Shown here: piece by piece, positions 20,513-28,539 of the stretch | Numbering within the stretch: position 1 is the stretch's first letter | Layout of the letters: the number at the start of each line of letters is the position of its first letter | DNA from: Nannocystis exedens | GTDB taxonomy: Bacteria; Myxococcota_A; Polyangia; Nannocystales; Nannocystaceae | DNA: 64,000 nucleotides | Assembly: GCF_002343915.1 (NCBI RefSeq) | Contig: NZ_NETK01000001.1 | Location: forward strand, 3,606,001 to 3,670,000 | Direction: 5' to 3' | Position numbers and translations under genes: made by a program | Notes under the pieces: model-generated | Database searches by the model: none | What the model was told of the DNA's origin: nothing | The model's input: only the letters and a program-made list of their open reading frames with translations

Positions 20513-20640
20513 TCATGTCCCTCGGCACCTGTCCTCGGAGCCATCCTCGCAGGCCCGGCTCCGCCGCGAGGCCGTCGGCGGGGGTGCGGCCTGTCCTCCT
20601 GCACATGCCCTTCAGGACATGTCCTCGGAGGAGCTGTCGC
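20513..20640. repeat. Two 14-bp repeat arrays within a ~90-bp tandem duplication
   Basis: Units at 20513, 20527 and 20541, and again at 20589, 20603 and 20617 (ACATGTCCTCGGAG). The segment from about 20530 to 20580 recurs about 90 bp later (20620-20671) with roughly 80 % identity, sharing CCCGGCTCCGCCGCG. The second array supplies the stop and last codons of the methyltransferase. Confidence 0.75.
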
Positions 20641-21568
20641 GCGCCCGGCTCCGCCGCGGGGGCGCCGGCGTGAGCACGGCGAGGCGGGGGATCCCGGCGG
20701 CCGCGGCGGCGAAGAACTCCGGGTCGAGCTCCACCCCCACGCTCTCGTAGCCGACCGCGACCGCGGCCGCGATCGTCGAGCCGCCGCCCATGAACGGGTC
20801 GAGCACCACCCCGCGACCGAGCGGCAGCGCGGCGCGCACGAGCTGCCGCATCAGCGCCTGCGGCTTGAGCGAGGGGTGCGGCGAGAGGGCGCGCTCCTCG
20901 GGCCGGGTCGGGGCGGAGGCGATGACGTCGGCGAACGGCTGGTCGGCGGAGATCCGCCGCAACCCGCCGGTGCCCCACCGGCGCAGGTTGTCCTGGACCC
21001 GACCCTCGCACGGCTTGCGGAACAGCCCCCACGGCTCCCACGCGGAGCGCGGCATCACCGTGACGTCGGCGAACTCCTCGTGGGCGTTCTTCGGCCGGTC
21101 GCCGCCGCGCAAGGTCTGGACCAGGCGGATGATCTCCGCCCGCTTCTCGAACCCGGCGGCGAGGAACGGCCCGTACACCAGGTGCGACAGCAGCGGGTTG
21201 CCGGCGATGAACACGTGCGCGCCCGGGACCAGCACGCGCATCGCCTGGGCGGCGAAGTCGACAAAGAACCGCTCCAGGGCGTCGCGCTCGTCGCTCGACA
21301 GCACGGTGAAGCGCGGCAGGGGGCTGCGCGTGCTGCCGCCCAGGGCCGGGGGGATCCGCCACACCCCGCCGTGGCCGCTGCGCAGCTTGGCGGTCTCGCG
21401 CGCGGTGTACTCCTTGAGCCCGTACGGCGGGTCGGTGACGATCGCGTGGATCGACCGCTCCGGCCGCGCCGCCATCCACCGCAGACCGTCGCCCTGCACC
21501 AGCGTGTAGGTGGCCTCGCCGAGCCGGTGCGAGCTCGAGACGAACTTGTCCTGGTCGGCCGCGACCAC
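20612..21568 (-). CDS. Orphan DNA methyltransferase, beta-class (N4-C or N6-A)
   Basis: 318 aa from a GTG start. The catalytic motif IV, HAIVTDPPYGLKEYTAR (DPPY), comes before the SAM-binding motif I, GVVLDPFMGGGSTIAAA (DPFxGxGS), with HPSLKPQALMRQLVRAA (motif X-like) between. That order is the beta class of amino-methyltransferases. The C-terminal tail ends SSSEDMS, encoded by a 14-bp repeat unit. No restriction endonuclease gene is adjacent, so it looks like an orphan modification or regulatory enzyme. Target sequence unknown. Confidence 0.87.
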   Translation of the reverse strand: MVAADQDKFVSSSHRLGEATYTLVQGDGLRWMAARPERSIHAIVTDPPYGLKEYTARETAKLRSGHGGVWRIPPALGGSTRSPLPRFTVLSSDERDALERFFVDFAAQAMRVLVPGAHVFIAGNPLLSHLVYGPFLAAGFEKRAEIIRLVQTLRGGDRPKNAHEEFADVTVMPRSAWEPWGLFRKPCEGRVQDNLRRWGTGGLRRISADQPFADVIASAPTRPEERALSPHPSLKPQALMRQLVRAALPLGRGVVLDPFMGGGSTIAAAVAVGYESVGVELDPEFFAAAAAGIPRLAVLTPAPPRRSRARDSSSEDMS

Positions 21569-21610
21569 GCGCGCGCGAGCGTACCACGCGCCCGCGCCGC
21601 GCCGTCGACC

Positions 21611-22519
21611 TCAGGCGAGCTCGGCCCGCAGGAACTCGCCGATCCGCCGGATCGCCCGCCGCGCCTCGGGCAACAGGCTCGGGAACACCTGGAACACGTG
21701 GATCATGTCGTCCCACACCTCGAGCTCGACCCGGCCCTGCCCGGCCCGCACGCGCTCGGCCAGGCGGGTCGCGTCGTCGTGCAGGACCTCGCGGGTGCCG
21801 ACCTGGATCAGGATCGGCGGCAGCCCGCGCATGTCGGCGTGGATCGGCGAGATCAGCGGGTGCCGCGGGTCGCCGTCGGGGCCGACGTAATAGCGGGCGA
21901 ACGCCGCCAGGTCGCCGCCGAGCATCGGGTCGAGGGCCGCCCGCGTGCGCACCGACTCCCCCGTGCCCGCGAGGTCGGCCCACGGCGACAGCATGAACGC
22001 GGCCGCCGGCAGCGTCACCCCGCTGTCGCGCAGGCGCACCAGGGTGGCGGCGGTCAGGCCGCCGCCGGCCGAGTCGCCGCCGACGGCGATCGACCTGGCC
22101 GAATAGCCCTGGTCCAAGAGCCATGCGTAGGCCGCCGCGGCGTCGTCGAGCGCGGCCGGGTACGGGTGCTCGGGGGCGAGGCGGTAGTCGAGCGCGAGCA
22201 CGCGGACGCGGGCCTCACGGCTCAGCGCGGCCGTCAGGGCCCGGTGCGAGGCGGGCGAGCCGGCGACGTAGCCGCCGCCGTGCAGGTAGAGCAGCACCTT
22301 GTCGGCGCGGGCCCCGACGGCGTGGATCCACTCGCCCGGGACGCCGCCGGCGTGCGTGGGCTCGAGGTACACGCCGGGCGGCAGGCGGCCCTGCTTGACC
22401 CCGCGCTCGATGGTCTTGCGCACGCCCTTGTAGCTGTCCGGCCCGATCTCGCCGATCGGGTGGCGGCGGCGCCAGTAGCGGATCATCTGGTAGAGGAGGT
22501 GGCTCTGCAGGCTTGCCAT
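21611..22519 (-). CDS. Alpha/beta-hydrolase, hormone-sensitive-lipase-like esterase
   Basis: 302 aa. HGGGYVAGSPASHRALT carries the HGGG oxyanion motif, VGGDSAGGGLTAA the nucleophile Ser (GDSAGG), and the Asp/His of the triad lie in the C-terminal third (HDDATRLAERV and DDMIHVFQVF). Length and motifs fit family IV esterases acting on short acyl esters; no signal peptide. The start ATG lies within the 14-bp repeat region shared with the stop of the next upstream gene. Confidence 0.87.
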   Translation of the reverse strand: MASLQSHLLYQMIRYWRRRHPIGEIGPDSYKGVRKTIERGVKQGRLPPGVYLEPTHAGGVPGEWIHAVGARADKVLLYLHGGGYVAGSPASHRALTAALSREARVRVLALDYRLAPEHPYPAALDDAAAAYAWLLDQGYSARSIAVGGDSAGGGLTAATLVRLRDSGVTLPAAAFMLSPWADLAGTGESVRTRAALDPMLGGDLAAFARYYVGPDGDPRHPLISPIHADMRGLPPILIQVGTREVLHDDATRLAERVRAGQGRVELEVWDDMIHVFQVFPSLLPEARRAIRRIGEFLRAELA

Positions 22520-22553
22520 GTGTCCCTCACGACATGTTCTTCAGGCCAGCGAC
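22518..22553. repeat. 14-bp repeat units across a gene junction
   Basis: Units start at 22518 (degenerate), 22532 (ACATGTTCTTCAGG) and 22546. They contain or touch the esterase start and the TCA that is the stop codon of the MBL-fold gene. Confidence 0.6.
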
Positions 22554-23653
22554 TGGGTGAGCGCGCCGGTGTCGATCGGCGCCACGGTGTAGCGGGGCCC
22601 GATGCCCCAGGCCAGAGGCGAGCGGATGAAGGGCGACGAGCAGTAGATGTTGGGGAGCTCCCCGCCGGCGTCGCCGCGGTCGGCGATCGACTTCTCGAGC
22701 ACCATCGAGGTGTACTGCGACATGCTGCTCTCGAGCGCGTTGCCGTTGAGGACGACCTCGGCGCCGTACTTGGCGGCGTGCTCGCGCAGGCTGCGGAGGC
22801 CGGAGGCGCGCGGGAGGTAGCTCTCGGGGCAGACGCCGTTCTCCGAGACGGCGAACACGCCGCGGCCGGCCGCGTGGAACACGATCGAGTGGTTGCCGAG
22901 CGTGTGCCCCGGCGTCCACACCAGCGCGAGCCCCTTGCCGAGCCACACCGAGCCCTCGACGGCGATGATCTTCTCGGCCGGCACGCCGTCGAGCGCCTCC
23001 TCGATCCACCACGGCCGCTGCAGCGGGTGCAGCGCCTGCAACGTCTCGATCTCCCGGCGATTGACGATCAGCTTGGCGTTCGGATAGAGCGGCGGCCGCC
23101 CGCCCTCGCCGACCAGGCCGCGCCGCAGGTCCTGCACGTGGAGGTGGTCGAAGGTGACGTAGTCGATCTTGGCCGGGTCGACGCCGAGCCGCTTGCGCGC
23201 CAGCGCGGCCGGCCCGTCGGCCCGCTGCAGCAGCTCGGGCGGGAAGAACGGCACGAGGTCGCGGCGCAGCTGGTCGAAGAAACCTGCCCGCGCGGACAGG
23301 TCGGCCTCGCTCGGGTTGACGAAGATCGTGCGCACCTGGCCGCTCCAGTCCTCGAACTCGATCAGGTTGCAGCGGTTGCGCATCAGGAGGTACTTCGCCC
23401 GCGTCGGCGGGGCCTGCCAGAAGGCGAACGCGACCGGGTACGGGAACGGCAGCAGGTCGAGCGTGCGGAAGCCGCGGACCGGGCCGTCGCTGCGGAAGCG
23501 GCGGGCGAACGCCTCGCCGCGGGCCCGCAGGTCCTCGAGGCGAAAGCCCGGCCTCTGCTCGCGCCAGCCGTCGTCGAGCTCGGCGATCGCGCGGAAGTTG
23601 GCAGGCAGCTCCGCCGCACACAGCGCCGGGACCTTGGGGCTGTCGAAGGGCAT
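22541..23653 (-). CDS. Metallo-beta-lactamase-fold protein
   Basis: 370 aa. The zinc motif appears as YVTFDHLHVQDLRR (HxHxxD) at about residue 180, with VWTPGHTLGNHSIVFH (second His) further on. The N-terminal ~150 residues, including RGFRTLDLLPFPYP and CNLIEFEDW, are not part of the standard fold and I do not recognise them. The overall size suggests a hydrolase of the lactonase/glyoxalase II kind. Start at ATG 23653; a GTG three codons earlier is less likely. Ends 22 bp before the esterase start, so probably co-transcribed. Confidence 0.75.
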   Translation of the reverse strand: MPFDSPKVPALCAAELPANFRAIAELDDGWREQRPGFRLEDLRARGEAFARRFRSDGPVRGFRTLDLLPFPYPVAFAFWQAPPTRAKYLLMRNRCNLIEFEDWSGQVRTIFVNPSEADLSARAGFFDQLRRDLVPFFPPELLQRADGPAALARKRLGVDPAKIDYVTFDHLHVQDLRRGLVGEGGRPPLYPNAKLIVNRREIETLQALHPLQRPWWIEEALDGVPAEKIIAVEGSVWLGKGLALVWTPGHTLGNHSIVFHAAGRGVFAVSENGVCPESYLPRASGLRSLREHAAKYGAEVVLNGNALESSMSQYTSMVLEKSIADRGDAGGELPNIYCSSPFIRSPLAWGIGPRYTVAPIDTGALTQSLA

Positions 23654-23755
23654 CGCCGTCACCTTATCGCGGCCGCCGCCGCTCGTCAGCGGAGGCCACC
23701 CCGGTGCGCGGGCGTCGTCGGCCCGGCGCGCGAGAAAATCTACTCGCCGCGCGCG

Positions 23756-24412
23756 TCAGCGGCCGTAGGTCCGCTGCAGGTGGGCCACGGCCGCCCCGGC
23801 GTCGCGGAGATCGGCGTCGACGTTGGGGTCGAGCAGCGCGGGCAGCTCGGCGCGACCGGTGCGCTCGGCCAGCTCGGCGAGCTTGGCGCTGCCGCGGCCG
23901 CAGGTGCGCCAGCGATAGCCGATCTCGCGGGCGCACAGCCATTGACGGATCTGCCGCGCCTCCGCCGAGGTCTCGTCGGCGAACAGCTCGAGCGGCTGCG
24001 CCGGCGCCTCGGACGCGATCGCCCGCACTCGCGGCAGCGCCAGCGAGGCGATGCCGCTCGACACCGTCGTCAGCGGGCCGAGCCGCAAGGGCAGCGGGAC
24101 ATGACCGTCGCCGTAGCGGTCGACGAGGTGGCGCACGATCACCGACGACTCGCGGATGACCTGGCCGTCGTCGACGAGCATCGGGTACGGCGGCCCGTGC
24201 TCCGGGCGAAAGCGCGTCCCGCGGGGCGGGCACGGCCGCATCGACACGTCGAGGTCGAGCCACACCAGCGCCTCGCGGACCTTGCGGCAGAACGGGCACG
24301 CCTCGAACTCGTAGAGCACCAGCTCGCCCGTCGGTCGCGGCCCCGTGGCGCCCACACGCCCGCCGAGCCCGAACCGCACCGCCGTCGCCGCCGCCGAACC
24401 CAGCCCCGTCAT
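23756..24412 (-). CDS. Glutaredoxin/GST N-domain protein
   Basis: 218 aa. After a variable N-terminus, LVLYEFEACPFCRKVREALVWLDLD is a GST-N/glutaredoxin domain with a CPFC redox pair, followed by DDGQVIRESSVIVRHL (Ser-binding motif for glutathione). The C-terminal half is helical with CAREIGYRWRTCGRG. It resembles proteins annotated as glutathione S-transferase N-terminal domain-containing. Start ATG ends at 24412. No operon partner. Confidence 0.8.
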   Translation of the reverse strand: MTGLGSAAATAVRFGLGGRVGATGPRPTGELVLYEFEACPFCRKVREALVWLDLDVSMRPCPPRGTRFRPEHGPPYPMLVDDGQVIRESSVIVRHLVDRYGDGHVPLPLRLGPLTTVSSGIASLALPRVRAIASEAPAQPLELFADETSAEARQIRQWLCAREIGYRWRTCGRGSAKLAELAERTGRAELPALLDPNVDADLRDAGAAVAHLQRTYGR

Positions 24413-24784
24413 GCCCTGCTCCTCGCCGTCGCTTCACCCGCGCGTCGCGTCATTGGCTCGTCCCGGGTGCTTGCATGCGCGACAATTTCGCCGGCGCAAC
24501 CGCCTCGCCGGGCCCGCGCTCGCGGCACGCTGCGAGCGCCGTGTTCGCCCGCGCCGCTCGACGAGCAGACCCGCGTCGCGGCCGGCATCGCAACGCCCGC
24601 CCCCGTCACTCCCCCGCTCCCGGTCGCCGTCATTCCCGCCACCGCGACGCGTACGCCCGTCACTCCTCCGCCCGCAGCCTCGTTCATCCCGCCACCGCCA
24701 CGCGTGCGCCCGGCGATCGTCCCTCCGCTCGCTTTCGTGTCCGCGCCCGGCGCTCGCATGGGCGACGACCGGCCCCGCGCCGGC
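24413..24784. repeat. Low-complexity intergenic stretch with ~54-bp imperfect repeats
   Basis: Between the GST-like and ptuB genes. CGTCACTCC-type and CCGCCACCG-type blocks recur; CCCGCCACCGCGACGCGT near 24636 and a close copy near 24689 are about 54 bp apart. No credible gene is seen; open frames give Gly/Ala/Val-rich chance peptides. Confidence 0.45.
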
Positions 24785-25432
24785 TCATGTCCGGGCCTTC
24801 CGCAGCTGTTTGCGCAGGAACTCGACCGCGACCTGGCAGAACGGGCGGAACTCGTGGCCGTCGCGGCTCGACCAGCGGGCGATCTCCCGCTCGAGCGCGG
24901 CGCGGGACCAGGTCTTGTCGCTGTACTTCTTGCGCAGGCGGGCGATGAGGCCCTCGACCACGCGGCGGCGCAGCTGGCGGAGGTGCGGCGCGTTGAGGCC
25001 GAGCACCTGGTCGAGGTCGCGGTCGGCCTCGGGGTCGGCGCCGAAGATCCGGCCCTCGACGAAGCCGTAGCGGACGCGGTGCTCGACGCCGGCGACCGGA
25101 TCGAGCACCAGCGGGTTGGCGCCCTTGCGCACGTCGCAGTGGCGGATGTCGCGCTGCTCGTGCGTCGGATTGTCCTGTCCTCCGGGACAGGCGGCCAGCA
25201 GGTTGCGGTGCGTGAGCTGCTGCGCGCGGTGCTCGTGCTGCGGCCGCAGGTGCTCGATGCGCAGCGAGTCGAGCTCGATGCGGTTCATGCAGTAGCAACA
25301 GATCGCGCCCTGCTCGCGCAGCAGGGCGCGCCGCAGCTCGTGCTTCCACGGGCCGGGGTCCTCGAAGCTGCCGCCGGCCAGGCGGTGCTGGGTCAGCGCC
25401 GGCGGCTCGCGGCCCTTCTGGATGTTCTTCAT
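24785..25432 (-). CDS. ptuB: Septu-like HNH nuclease (PtuB-type)
   Basis: 215 aa. It opens IQKGREPPALTQHRLAGG, the conserved start of the TIGR02646-type proteins linked to OLD-like ATPases. EQGAICCYCMNRI holds a zinc-knuckle CxxC and IEHLRPQHEH plus THRNLLAACPG give the H-N part of the HNH fold, with DIRHCDVRKGANPL after it. The ATG overlaps the ATPase stop (ATGA), so the two are co-translated. In Septu systems PtuB cuts nucleic acid when PtuA senses phage. A 14-bp repeat pair lies inside the gene at 25173/25187. Confidence 0.82.
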   Translation of the reverse strand: MKNIQKGREPPALTQHRLAGGSFEDPGPWKHELRRALLREQGAICCYCMNRIELDSLRIEHLRPQHEHRAQQLTHRNLLAACPGGQDNPTHEQRDIRHCDVRKGANPLVLDPVAGVEHRVRYGFVEGRIFGADPEADRDLDQVLGLNAPHLRQLRRRVVEGLIARLRKKYSDKTWSRAALEREIARWSSRDGHEFRPFCQVAVEFLRKQLRKART

Positions 25433-26784
25433 CCCCCGGCCTCGTCGTCGTCTTCGCCGAGGAACGCCATCATGCTGCCGAGGCGGACCACCTCGGCGTC
25501 GTGCGGGCCGAAGTCCTCGACGAGCTCGGCCAGCGCCGCCCGGGCCTCGGGCCAGCGCTCCTCGTCGATAAGCCGGGCGACCGCGCGGACCTTCGCGGCC
25601 GAGAACGGCGGGTACGTATCGACGCCCATCACGTCGTAGAGGATCGCGTTGCTGTCGCGCCCGAGCGTGTGCGGCGGCTCGTCGACCAGCCGGAAGTCGC
25701 GCAGCAGCTTGACCTGCTCGCGCGGCACCAGCGACAGCACCTGCGGCGAGTGGGTGGTGACGATGAACTGCAGGTTGGGGAACGTGCGCTCGAGGTCGGG
25801 GAGCAGCGTGCGCTGCCACTGCGGGTGCAGGTGCAGCTCGACCTCGTCGATGAGGACGATGCCGCGGCCCTGCAGCGGATCGGCGAGGTTCGGGTGGGTG
25901 ATCGCCAGCCGGCGGGCGATGTCGCCGACCAGCACGAGCAGACCCTGCTCGCCGCCCGACAGCTGCGAGAACGCCAGCTGCGTGCCGCCCTTGCGCAGGA
26001 TCAGCGCCGGGCGGCGGCCGACCACGAAGTCGATGTGGGCCGCGCCGGGCTCGCGCGTCGGCCGACGACGGAACCGCAGGTCGGTCCAGTCGGGCAAGAA
26101 CGAGAGGATCGCCCGCCGCACCGCCGCGAGCTGCGGGTCGACGTGGTCGCGTCGCTCGCGGATGAGCTCGTTCTCGAGGTCTTCGCGCAGCAGAAACCAC
26201 CGCAAGAAGTCCTCGCGCCGGGCCCCGCGCGACCACGTGTGGTCGACGTAGAGGCTGGCCGGGCCCGACGGCAGCTCGCCGCGGGCCGGGTCCTCCTCGG
26301 CCTCGACGTAGCGCTCGTGCGAGTAGGTCGCCAGCATCGGCGCGTCGAGCACGACCCCGCGGGCCAGCGCGTCGTGCCAGCGCGCCGCCCAGCTCGCCGT
26401 CTGCGGCGTGTCCGGCTGCGCGTGCGTCCAGCGGTCCCAGCGGTGCGCGAGCTCGTGGCGCAGCACGAACGCCTGCTCGCCCGGCTCGAGATCGGCGAAC
26501 AGCTCGTCCTTCGCGGCCGTCGCCGGCGGCGTCCACACGAACTCGCCGTGGACCACGCAGCGCTCGGCGCCGGCGCGCACGTCGGCCAGCGTCAGGCGCG
26601 AGGCGTCGTCGCCGAGCCCGGTGCGGGCCACCGCGAGCGCGAGCAGGTAGGCCACCGCGTCGAGCACCGACGTCTTGCCGGACCCGTTGACTCCCACCAG
26701 CGCGGTCGTGCGGCCGTGCGACAGGTCGAGCTCCAGCGCCGCGAAGCCGCGGAAGTTCTCGAGCTGCAGCCGATGGATCCGCAT
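25429..26784 (-). CDS. ptuA: Septu-like AAA ATPase (PtuA-type)
   Basis: 451 aa. MRIHRLQLENFRGFAALELD is the OLD/RecF/SMC-type opening, ALVGVNGSGKTSVLDAV the Walker A, FSQLSGGEQGLLVLVGD the ABC signature, GIVLIDEVELHLHPQWQ the Walker B, and FIVTTHSPQVLS the H-loop. No TOPRIM domain is visible, so it needs a partner nuclease. The overlapping downstream HNH gene fits PtuB. Related ATPase/HNH pairs also occur as retron effectors, but the RT of this window is 30 kb away. Confidence 0.85.
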   Translation of the reverse strand: MRIHRLQLENFRGFAALELDLSHGRTTALVGVNGSGKTSVLDAVAYLLALAVARTGLGDDASRLTLADVRAGAERCVVHGEFVWTPPATAAKDELFADLEPGEQAFVLRHELAHRWDRWTHAQPDTPQTASWAARWHDALARGVVLDAPMLATYSHERYVEAEEDPARGELPSGPASLYVDHTWSRGARREDFLRWFLLREDLENELIRERRDHVDPQLAAVRRAILSFLPDWTDLRFRRRPTREPGAAHIDFVVGRRPALILRKGGTQLAFSQLSGGEQGLLVLVGDIARRLAITHPNLADPLQGRGIVLIDEVELHLHPQWQRTLLPDLERTFPNLQFIVTTHSPQVLSLVPREQVKLLRDFRLVDEPPHTLGRDSNAILYDVMGVDTYPPFSAAKVRAVARLIDEERWPEARAALAELVEDFGPHDAEVVRLGSMMAFLGEDDDEAGG

Positions 26785-26844
26785 CGAACGACGACCGGGC
26801 GAAAGTGTAGGCCCCGGCGCGCGGCGCTCGCAAGTGCGCGCGAA

Positions 26845-28401
26845 TCAATGCTGCGCGCGGCGGCGGAACGCGGCGACCAGCGCGTCGGCGTCGACCTTGC
26901 CGGGGCCGATGCCCGGCTTCGGGCGGACCATCCCGAGCGACGCCATGTCGTGGACGTAGGCCGGGCGGCGCATGCCGACCAGCACGCACGTGACCGGCAG
27001 CGCCAGCAGCGTCAGCACGGCGCGGCGCGACAGCGGCAGCCCGCGCCACGCGGCCGGCGTCGCGGCGACGAGGCGGTCGCCGATCGCGTCGGTGAGGGCC
27101 TGGGCGCGGGCGCGGAAGTCGTCCTCGATGGCGTCGAGCGCGGCCAGCATCTGCTGCCCGTAGTCGTCCCAGAACGCGCGGAACTCGGGCAGCAGCGCCG
27201 GGTCGAGGTCGCTCGTCAGGCTGGCCTCGATCTGCGCGCAGTGGGCCGAGATCACGTTGTTGCGCAGGTGCAGCCAGTGCCCGAGGTCGCGGATCTGCCC
27301 GAGCCCGGCCTCCAGCTCGCTGCCCCAGCGCAAGAGCTCGCGGATGCCGTCGCCGTACTCGGCGGCCAGCCGCGCGCCCAGGCCGCGCGACCACTCGCCC
27401 TCGAGCCGCTGCAGCGCGCGCAAAATCGGCAGCGGATCTCTCGGCTGGTCTTTGGGACCTGGCGCATCGGCCAGGCGGATCATGTGCGGGCCCTCGCCCT
27501 CGTCGACGAACGCGTTGAGCGGGCGGTTGGCGAGCAGCGCCAGGCCCTCGCGGCGGGCCAGCGCCAGCGCCGACGGCGACCCGTCGGGCTGCGCCTCCGT
27601 CAGCGCGCCGAGCTCGTAGAGGTTGAGCGGCAGCTCGGCGACGGCGAAGTGGTGCAGCGCCCCGCCGACCTCGCGCGCGAGCGCCAGCGCGCGGCCGAGC
27701 GAGACGTACTGGCCGCTGTCCGGCGGCTCGACGAAGTTGTTCGACGACACGCCGTACCAGGCGATCTCGCCGCGCAGCACCGCCTGCTCGAGGAACGCGA
27801 AGGCCTCGCGCAGGCGGCGGTCGAACTCCTCGCGGTCCTCGGCGGTGACCTCGCCGGCGCGGTTCTCGCGGTCGATGAAGAAGTACTCGGGGTTGTGCAG
27901 CAGGAACACGTCGATCGTCTGCAGCCCGAGGCGCTGGCGGCTGAGCGCCAGCTGGTCGGCGAGGAACTCGGGGTGCAGGCAGTGCCAGCAGCTGTCCTGG
28001 TAGCGGACGACGTCCGGGTACGGCTGCTGTCGCTCGTGGGCGAGCTCGAGCGCGGTGCCCTGGAGGTACCCGGCCTTGGTGATGACCACGACGTCTTCGC
28101 GGCCGGCGACGCGCGCTTCGAACAGCTCGCGCAGGACCTGACCGATGAGGATCTCGCTGCCGCCGTCGCCGTAGTTCGCGCTGGTGTCGACGAGGTTGAC
28201 GCCGGCGCGCACCGCCTCCTCGAAGGCCTGGCGGTGCAGCGCCGACTCGACGTGGACGCGGTAGGCGCCGAAGCCGACCGGCGCGACGTGCAGGCCGGTC
28301 CGCCCGAACGGGCGCGGGTCCATGCCGAAGCGACGCGCACGCTCGGCGCTCGCCGCCGGCGCCGCGCGTCCGGGCCACAGGGGTCGCTCTTCGTCGCGCA
28401 T
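26845..28401 (-). CDS. Aldo/keto reductase with C-terminal extension
   Basis: 518 aa from the ATG ending 28401; an ATG ending 28323 (MDPRPFGRTGLHVAPVGFG) is also reasonable. The AKR tetrad is visible: NLVDTSANYGDG (Asp, Tyr), VVITKAGYL (Lys), FLLHNPEYFF (His). WYGVSSNNF is a cofactor-side strand. The C-terminal ~180 residues are helical, not part of the barrel, and include one hydrophobic segment (AVLTLLALPVTCVLVGM), so the enzyme may be membrane-associated. Divergent from the ABC exporter. Substrate unknown. Confidence 0.82.
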   Translation of the reverse strand: MRDEERPLWPGRAAPAASAERARRFGMDPRPFGRTGLHVAPVGFGAYRVHVESALHRQAFEEAVRAGVNLVDTSANYGDGGSEILIGQVLRELFEARVAGREDVVVITKAGYLQGTALELAHERQQPYPDVVRYQDSCWHCLHPEFLADQLALSRQRLGLQTIDVFLLHNPEYFFIDRENRAGEVTAEDREEFDRRLREAFAFLEQAVLRGEIAWYGVSSNNFVEPPDSGQYVSLGRALALAREVGGALHHFAVAELPLNLYELGALTEAQPDGSPSALALARREGLALLANRPLNAFVDEGEGPHMIRLADAPGPKDQPRDPLPILRALQRLEGEWSRGLGARLAAEYGDGIRELLRWGSELEAGLGQIRDLGHWLHLRNNVISAHCAQIEASLTSDLDPALLPEFRAFWDDYGQQMLAALDAIEDDFRARAQALTDAIGDRLVAATPAAWRGLPLSRRAVLTLLALPVTCVLVGMRRPAYVHDMASLGMVRPKPGIGPGKVDADALVAAFRRRAQH

Positions 28402-28539
28402 GGGTGGCGAGCAGTACGACAGGCCGCGGGGGCCGTCAACGGCGGCGAGGCGACCTCGGGCGCGCCGCAGCTTGCACGTGCAAGCGCCGGTGGGCGACCA
28501 TGCAGGTCCGGCCGCGGCCGGTCGCCCGAAATCGCGCCC

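Noticed and set aside
24409..24759. Minus-strand Gly/Val/Ala-rich ORF between the GST-like gene and ptuB
   Set aside because: Its repetitive composition follows the local DNA repeats and it lacks a ribosome site or recognisable domain.
19100..25639. A 2179-codon open frame on the plus strand
   Set aside because: It runs antisense or out of frame through at least six recognisable genes, is dominated by Arg/Pro/Ala/Gly/His, and has no domain. It is a shadow frame caused by high GC.
24785..26784. The ATPase/HNH pair as effector genes of the retron
   Set aside because: Such pairs do serve some retrons, but no RT lies beside them. The only RT is 30 kb away in its own three-gene operon.
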